In this document: in pieces, positions 6,120 through 9,870 of the stretch
Numbering within the stretch: the first letter of the stretch is position 1
How the letters are laid out: each line of letters starts with the position of its first letter
NCBI GenBank assembly: GCA_046533895.1
Contig: JAWDOK010000031.1
Location: forward strand, 1-9,870
Direction: 5' to 3'
DNA length: 9,870 bases
From: Acidianus hospitalis
GTDB taxonomy: Archaea; Thermoproteota; Thermoprotei_A; Sulfolobales; Sulfolobaceae
Program-made: the position numbers and the translations under genes
Notes under the pieces: generated by a model
Database searches by the model: none
What the model was told of the DNA's origin: nothing
What the model saw: only the letters and a program-made list of their open reading frames with translations

Positions 6120-7169
6120 GTGGGAAGATTAATGAGGGATCCGACTTTATACTTAGTCTATCTAGATACACTACTCACTATGATAGGTGCCTTCGCCATA
6201 TATTCAACGAACTTCATTGCTTATACAAATGCAACTCCAATCCTCGGCACAATCTACGGAATTATAATAGTTACACGGGGGCTTTTCCCACTATTTCTCC
6301 ATAATGAAAGGATCTTCAGAACATTACCGTTCATTCACTTACTGGCCTTATTCCTAATGGTCACTCTGGCCTTAATCTTCGACAACATTACGGTTTACCT
6401 CATTGGGATATCGGTTTCTTCCCTATTGGGTGTGTACACAGGGAGTTACGTATATAGTTTGGAAGTTACATGGTCTAAGCGCTTATCAGATCCCTCAAAG
6501 TTTTTCTCACTAATTTCTGGATCAGAGGCCCTAGCATTCTTCCTGGCTCCTATTGTTACATATTTGACTCAGAATAAACTAGTTTTCTTGATAATACTCT
6601 CTATCCTTACAGGCTTAGGATTCCTTTTTTTATTGTACTTTGCTTACCTCAATAGGACAGAAATTAAGCCGAAGTTCTTCGCTGGAGAACTATCATTAAT
6701 CAAGAGAGCTGAGGCCCTTGCGACACTGGCAGCCTTCAACTGGTTCTTTCTATACCTCTGGATGGGAATGGTCTTTGAGCTCGGCGTTATGATGGGTATA
6801 CCCAGCTCTCTGATACTAATAGGCGTTGAGTTAGAGACTGCAATTTACATGATTATCCAGTTTGTCATTAGTAAGAGGGGAATTAAACGTCTTGCAAAAA
6901 TAAGAGTTGTCTCTGGCTTATTGGCAATTTACGCTTTAATAGTTTTTACTTTTATTTTACTTTCCTCCATGAATGTCAGTGTAGTCACGTTCTTTATATT
7001 GCTCATTGCCATAGCGGTTTCGAGTAGTCCGTTAGAGTCTCTCATAAACACGTTAGTCTCCTCTACTGAGTCTACTGAGATCTCTACGGTAATAGTAAGC
7101 TTTAACTACATTGGGGGCGGAATAGGTTATATTCTAGCGTCATTATTACTCAAGTTTCTAGGTAGCTGA
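6120..7169 (+). CDS. MFS-like polytopic membrane protein, substrate unknown
   Basis: This 349-residue protein is almost entirely hydrophobic, with about 11-12 membrane helices separated by short loops. Its layout is compatible with the major facilitator superfamily, in two halves around a basic central loop (YLNRTEIKPKF, about 175-186). It is shorter than a usual MFS permease, and I do not see a clear DRxGRR-type motif after TM2; that loop reads HNERIFRTL. The MFS call is therefore based on topology and is tentative, and the substrate is unknown. The frame opens with a GTG at 6120; an ATG at 6132 (residue 5, MRDPTLYL) is an equally good start. Loops carry no sequon clusters or cysteine motifs. 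It lies between the RHH-protease module (divergent) and the mer locus, with no clear functional link to either. Confidence 0.65.
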   Translation: MGRLMRDPTLYLVYLDTLLTMIGAFAIYSTNFIAYTNATPILGTIYGIIIVTRGLFPLFLHNERIFRTLPFIHLLALFLMVTLALIFDNITVYLIGISVSSLLGVYTGSYVYSLEVTWSKRLSDPSKFFSLISGSEALAFFLAPIVTYLTQNKLVFLIILSILTGLGFLFLLYFAYLNRTEIKPKFFAGELSLIKRAEALATLAAFNWFFLYLWMGMVFELGVMMGIPSSLILIGVELETAIYMIIQFVISKRGIKRLAKIRVVSGLLAIYALIVFTFILLSSMNVSVVTFFILLIAIAVSSSPLESLINTLVSSTESTEISTVIVSFNYIGGGIGYILASLLLKFLGS

Positions 7170-7456
7170 AAAAAGGATTACAACTGAAATAATCTCAGAC
7201 TAGCAATCTTAAACTTGCGTAAGCCCTTCTATCCTTAATATCTAGTAACTTTGTTATTTCCATAAAATACACTTAACACTTAAATTTTAAAGATTTAGTT
7301 TTGAGTTTATGGAACTTAATTCTATGTTTAGATGATCATTCTCTCACACGACAATTTAATGTGGATAAACTACCTTCATATAATTCACTTAGTGCTTCAC
7401 TCCTTGTTAGAGCTCAAATTTAGATGTTCAAGGACTTATTCACAAGACGGCATTAG
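7170..7456. other. Intergenic stretch between MFS-like gene and merR
   Basis: No supported gene. A TATA-like TTTTAAAG near 7290 precedes an ATG at 7311 by about 20 nt, but that frame closes after 8 codons. Short open stretches here are interrupted in all frames. No RNA gene, terminal repeats or transposase remnant could be identified. Confidence 0.5.
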
Positions 7457-7804
7457 TTATCTGTTCTCCTTTTCTTCTTTTATTATATCGCAGGATAGGA
7501 TTGAGTTGCCGTAGTTCTTTGCATGCCTAGTTGCGATGAATATTATCTCCTTAACGTCTTCACCGTTAATGGAGTACTCTGAATACTTACCGTTCTTTTC
7601 TACTTTAACTACTCCGCAATTTCTTAGGCAAGATAAGTGGTGGGAAATTAACGACTGAGACTTCTTTAAATCTCTAGACATGTCTTGAACGGTAGCTTTA
7701 CCCTTCTCTAGTAGGTAAAAGACTATCTCCAGCCTAGTCCTATCTGATAATGCAGAGAAGAAGGACTCCAGTTCCAGTAAAAGGCTTTCGTTATTGTTTG
7801 TCAT
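7457..7804 (-). CDS. merR: ArsR/SmtB-family metal-sensing repressor of the mer operon (archaeal MerR)
   Basis: This 115-residue winged-helix protein has the ArsR core: ALSDRTRLEIVFYLLE (18-33), recognition helix region KKSQSLISHHLSCLRNCG (47-64) and wing VVKVEKNGKYSEYSI (65-79). It is unrelated to bacterial MerR despite the name. Three cysteines stand out: C59 and C63 in CLRNC, and C105 near the C-terminus. The spacing parallels the thiol site of mycobacterial CmtR (C57, C61, C102), which binds Cd and Pb with the two helix cysteines plus a tail cysteine from the partner subunit. By inference this is a three-thiolate Hg(II) site placed directly on the DNA-reading helix. The gene diverges from merH-merA, and a perfect 20-bp palindrome lies between them, so it most likely represses both promoters. 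The order merR, merH, merA matches the Saccharolobus solfataricus mer locus. Confidence 0.85.
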   Translation of the reverse strand: MTNNNESLLLELESFFSALSDRTRLEIVFYLLEKGKATVQDMSRDLKKSQSLISHHLSCLRNCGVVKVEKNGKYSEYSINGEDVKEIIFIATRHAKNYGNSILSCDIIKEEKENR

Positions 7805-7832
7805 TACTATCTCTTTTCTTCCTACTAGTTAT

Positions 7833-7842
7833 TAAGTATATA
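7833..7842 (-). promoter_or_regulatory. TATA box of merR
   Basis: ATATATACTT on the minus strand is centred about 34 nt before the merR ATG at 7804, giving a short leader. Its upstream end overlaps the palindrome at 7840-7859, fitting autorepression. Confidence 0.5.
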
Positions 7843-7859
7843 TGAACATATGTTCATAT
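7840..7859. promoter_or_regulatory. Perfect 20-bp palindrome, likely MerR operator
   Basis: Every position from 7840 to 7859 pairs with its mirror position; the core is GAACATATGTTC and the symmetry breaks just outside. It abuts the merR TATA box on one side and lies just upstream of the probable BRE/TATA of merHA on the other. ArsR-type dimers bind such inverted repeats. Confidence 0.8.
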
Positions 7860-7866
7860 GAGAAAA

Positions 7867-7876
7867 CTTTTTTAAG
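7867..7876 (+). promoter_or_regulatory. Probable TATA box of merHA
   Basis: CTTTTTTAAG, preceded by a purine-rich BRE-like GAGAAAA, is centred about 35 nt before the merH ATG at 7906. Transcription would start near 7897 with a leader of about 9 nt. Confidence 0.5.
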
Positions 7877-7905
7877 AAAAGAGAGTAAAGAAAGTTTGAG
7901 TAAAA

Positions 7906-8058
7906 ATGAAAATAAGAATAAACCAAAACGAATTGAAATGCGAACAATGTGGTGCACCTCTAAGTGAGGATGATATTTACGTTAGAGTGATAAATGGAGA
8001 AAAGCACTACTTCTGCTGTTCCCACTGTGCCGACAAATTTGAGGCCAGGTTAAAATGA
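7906..8058 (+). CDS. merH: TRASH-domain mercury-trafficking protein MerH
   Basis: This is a 50-residue protein. It has a CxxC pair (C12, C15 in KCEQCG) and a second cluster YFCCSHC (C37, C38, C41) followed by ADKF. This is the TRASH pattern: cysteines at the end of a treble-clef-like fold that binds soft metals. The position directly before merA and after the MerR operator matches MerH of S. solfataricus, where it is reported to help deliver Hg(II) and to aid recovery after mercury stress. It should act in the cytosol, passing Hg(II) between MerR, thiols and MerA. Its TGA stop (8056-8058) overlaps the merA ATG (8055-8057) as ATGA, so the two genes are co-transcribed and translationally coupled. 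Confidence 0.85.
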   Translation: MKIRINQNELKCEQCGAPLSEDDIYVRVINGEKHYFCCSHCADKFEARLK

Positions 8059-9363
8059 AAGACCTAGTAATAATAGGCTACGGAGCTGCAGGTTTCGCTT
8101 CACTTATTGAGGCAAATGAACTGGGAATTAAGCCGGTTTTAATAGGTTATGGTCCTATTGGAGGTACTTGCGTAAACGTAGGTTGCATTCCTTCAAAGAG
8201 ATTACTCCATTTAGGAGAAAAGGGAGGAGATTTTTTTCTCATCTTTTGAGGACACAAGACAGTTCGTAAGGAAGGCTAGAAAAGAGAAATACGAGGACAT
8301 CCTCAGTTATTATGACGTGGAATTAATAGAAGGTAAGGCTCACTTTATTTCTCCTCATGAGGTAAAAGTTGGAGATAAAGTAATAGAAGGTAAGAAGTTC
8401 ATTATAGCTACCGGGTCTTCTCCTTTTATCCCAGAAATTCCGGGATTAAAAGACTTGGGGTACTGGACTAACGTTGAGGCTCTAAACCCTGATAGGAAAA
8501 TCTCCTCTTTAGTAATTATAGGCGGTAGGGCTGAGGCATTGGAGTTTTCTCAAATGTACAGAAATTTCGGCGTTGAAGTGGCAATCCTTCAGAGGAGTAA
8601 AACTCTTATCCCAGATTGGGAGCCGGAGATCTCTCTGGAGATACAGAGAGTGTTAGAAGAGGAAGGAATTTACGTAATCACCGACGTTAAGGTTAAGGAG
8701 GTAAAGAAAGGAGAAAGTGGCAAGCTAGTAATTACGAACAGGGGAGACATAGAAGCTGATGAGATCCTCATGGCTACCGGAAGGAAACCTAACGTCGATT
8801 TGAATTTATCCTCTGCAGGAGTAGAACTAAACGAGAAGGGAGGAATAAAAGTGAATGACGAGCTTCAGACTACTAACCCCAACATTTATGCTGCAGGTGA
8901 CGTAATAGGAGATAAGATGTTGGAAGCCTTAGCTGGTTATGAGGGAACTATAGCGGTGAGGAATGCAATTAAGGGAGAGCATAAGAAGATTGACTTCCTT
9001 AGTGTTCCTCAAGTGATATTTACTCGTCCAAATTTGGCAAGGGTGGGGCTTAATTCCTTTGATGGAGATTTTGATAGTAGAACTGTAAAGATGAAGGACA
9101 TCATAAAGGCTCAAATAATTGATGCAGAGAAGGGTCTAATAAAGATGGTAGTGGAGAAAGGCTCAAAGAGGATAATGGGAGTTCATGTAATGGCTGAGAA
9201 CGCTGCAGAATTCATAGGCGAAGCAGCATTGGCAATAAAGCATAGGATGACGATAGATGATATTATAGATACAGTTCACGTGTTTCCTACAGTGGCAGAA
9301 TCGTTAAGGATAGTTGCTTTAGCGTTTTATAAGGATGTGGAAAAGTTAAGTTGTTGCGTTTAA
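8055..9363 (+). CDS. merA: Mercuric reductase MerA, frameshifted by one extra T at 8231-8237
   Basis: MerA reduces Hg(II) to volatile Hg(0) with NADPH and FAD. As written, the frame from 8055 stops at 8249 after 64 codons, and the rest of the enzyme continues in the next frame to 9363. Dropping one T from the T7 run gives one intact frame of 435 residues with no other defect. Visible motifs: FAD-binding GYGAAG (8-13); the redox-active disulfide GTCVNVGC (C39, C44); ATGSSPF; a second nucleotide-binding stretch VIIGGRAEALEF; IYAAGDVIG, where FAD is contacted; the dimer-interface HVFPTVAE; and the C-terminal vicinal pair SCCV (C433, C434) that takes Hg(II) to the active site. Like other archaeal MerA proteins it lacks the N-terminal HMA domain; MerH may fill that role. 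The frameshift may be a sequencing error, a real mutation or a slippage site. If real and unsuppressed, this is a pseudogene. Confidence 0.88.
8231..8237 (+). other. T7 homopolymer at the merA frameshift
   Basis: Seven T residues follow GGAGA. Six T residues would read GDFFSSFEDTR and continue in frame to the end of MerA; seven lead to TGA at 8247-8249. The shift needed is skipping one base (+1) or losing one base during copying. Confidence 0.85.
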
Positions 9364-9449
9364 CCAGGTAGTTCTTCGAAACAACTTAGGGATAAAATAA
9401 CTTCGATTTAATGTAGAAATTCCTAGTTAGAGAAAATCATAAAACATAG

Positions 9450-9459
9450 CTATTTTTAA
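9450..9459 (+). promoter_or_regulatory. TATA-like element before the PaREP1-like gene
   Basis: CTATTTTTAA lies about 22 nt before the ATG at 9477. It suggests that the gene has its own leaderless promoter besides possible read-through from merA, which ends 113 nt upstream without a clear terminator between them. Confidence 0.4.
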
Positions 9460-9476
9460 GTTATACGGAGTAAATT

Positions 9477-9870
9477 ATGGAAGAGAAGATATCCTTGCCT
9501 AAGATCGATAGAAAAGCTTACATAAGAGCTAGGATTATAGAAACGTTAGATGATCTTGACGTAGGAATAAACATGTGGCTTGCGGGAAGGACTAGGAATT
9601 CTGCTGGGAAAATATTTAATGCAGTTAAAGCTTTGTTATCAGCTTTAGTAACTAAAAACCTAGATAAACTATCGGCTAAAGACGAGTGGTATGCAAAAAG
9701 AGGTTATACTGCACCTACTCATGCATTAAAAGGCATTTCCATTGACCTGGCAAAGTTAGGCTATCGGGACGTTGAGAATATAACTAATTTAGCTTTTCTC
9801 CTTCACGATTATCAATATAACGGCTTTGATCCAGATTTTTCTAAATATAAAAATAAGGAAGAAGTATTGC
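9477..9870 (+). CDS. PaREP1-like archaeal protein (C-terminus beyond the right edge), possibly in the merI position
   Basis: 131 codons are visible from the ATG at 9477, with no stop before the window ends. The protein is mainly helical and soluble, with a helix pair around IRARIIETLDDLDVGINMWL (about 16-35) and SAGKIFNAVKALLSAL (about 41-56), then ATHALKG-like PTHALKGISIDLAKLGY and LAFLLHDYQYNGFDPDF (about 108-124). The HEPN-like layout, with a hydrophobic paired helix and a late LHDYQYNG segment, resembles the archaeal PaREP1/PaREP8 family, whose function is not known. In S. solfataricus a gene called merI follows merA; this gene sits in the same place, but I cannot prove orthology, so no symbol is given. 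It has its own TATA-like element. Confidence 0.6.
   Translation, partial: MEEKISLPKIDRKAYIRARIIETLDDLDVGINMWLAGRTRNSAGKIFNAVKALLSALVTKNLDKLSAKDEWYAKRGYTAPTHALKGISIDLAKLGYRDVENITNLAFLLHDYQYNGFDPDFSKYKNKEEVL

Noticed and set aside
7332..7514. 60-codon plus-strand frame before and over the end of merR
   Set aside because: It overlaps merR antisense, has no recognisable domain and a biased, shadow-like composition.
8229..8240. Programmed -1 ribosomal frameshift, as known in an S. solfataricus fucosidase
   Set aside because: A -1 shift leads to the wrong frame; restoring MerA needs +1 (or -2) or loss of one base in the RNA.
8929..9114. 61-codon minus-strand frame
   Set aside because: It is antisense within merA, with no support.
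8317..9363. Separate gene starting with GTG at 8317
   Set aside because: It is the downstream part of MerA; the frame continues upstream to the T7 run, where it joins the FAD-binding N-terminus.
1..9870. CRISPR arrays, insertion sequences, tRNA or rRNA genes
   Set aside because: No regularly spaced repeats, terminal inverted repeats with transposase, or tRNA T-arm patterns were seen by eye; no computed search was possible.

Overview
The window looks like the chromosome of a thermoacidophilic archaeon of the Sulfolobales (Thermoproteota). The DNA is A+T-rich. Several genes have archaeal TATA boxes about 26 nt before the start codon, as expected for leaderless transcripts. The exported proteins are dense in N-X-S/T sequons. 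The mer locus (ArsR-type MerR, TRASH protein MerH, MerA lacking an N-terminal HMA domain) has the arrangement known from Saccharolobus solfataricus. The assignment rests on gene content and promoter style only; no database search was run.

Layout. 1-451 (minus): N-terminal part of a divergent QueC-like PP-loop ATPase, cut by the window edge. 452-943: A+T-rich, no gene seen. 944-2125 (minus): cysteine-rich exported protein with a C-terminal membrane anchor. 2173-3378 (minus): 12-TM MFS transporter. 3544-4872 (plus): a second, heavily sequon-decorated cysteine-rich membrane-anchored protein. These three genes form a cell-surface/transport cluster of unknown substrate. 5159-5521 and 5499-5831 (minus): an overlapping gene pair, a ribbon-helix-helix protein with a DUF5678-like tail and a small retropepsin-like aspartic protease, preceded by a palindrome between the TATA box and the start codon. 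6120-7169 (plus): a second MFS-like membrane protein. 7457-9363: the mercury locus, merR (minus) divergent from merH-merA (plus), with a perfect 20-bp palindrome between them. 9477-9870 (plus): a PaREP1-like protein cut by the right edge, in the position where S. solfataricus has merI.

How the genes work together. In the mer locus, MerR should sense Hg(II) and control both promoters, MerH should hand Hg(II) on, and MerA should reduce it to Hg(0). MerR carries three cysteines spaced as in the Cd/Pb sensor CmtR. As written, merA is broken by one extra T in a T7 run; removing one T restores a complete 435-residue enzyme. The RHH/protease pair looks like a self-regulated two-gene module of toxin-antitoxin-like architecture whose effector would be a protease. 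It is the best candidate here for an undescribed system.
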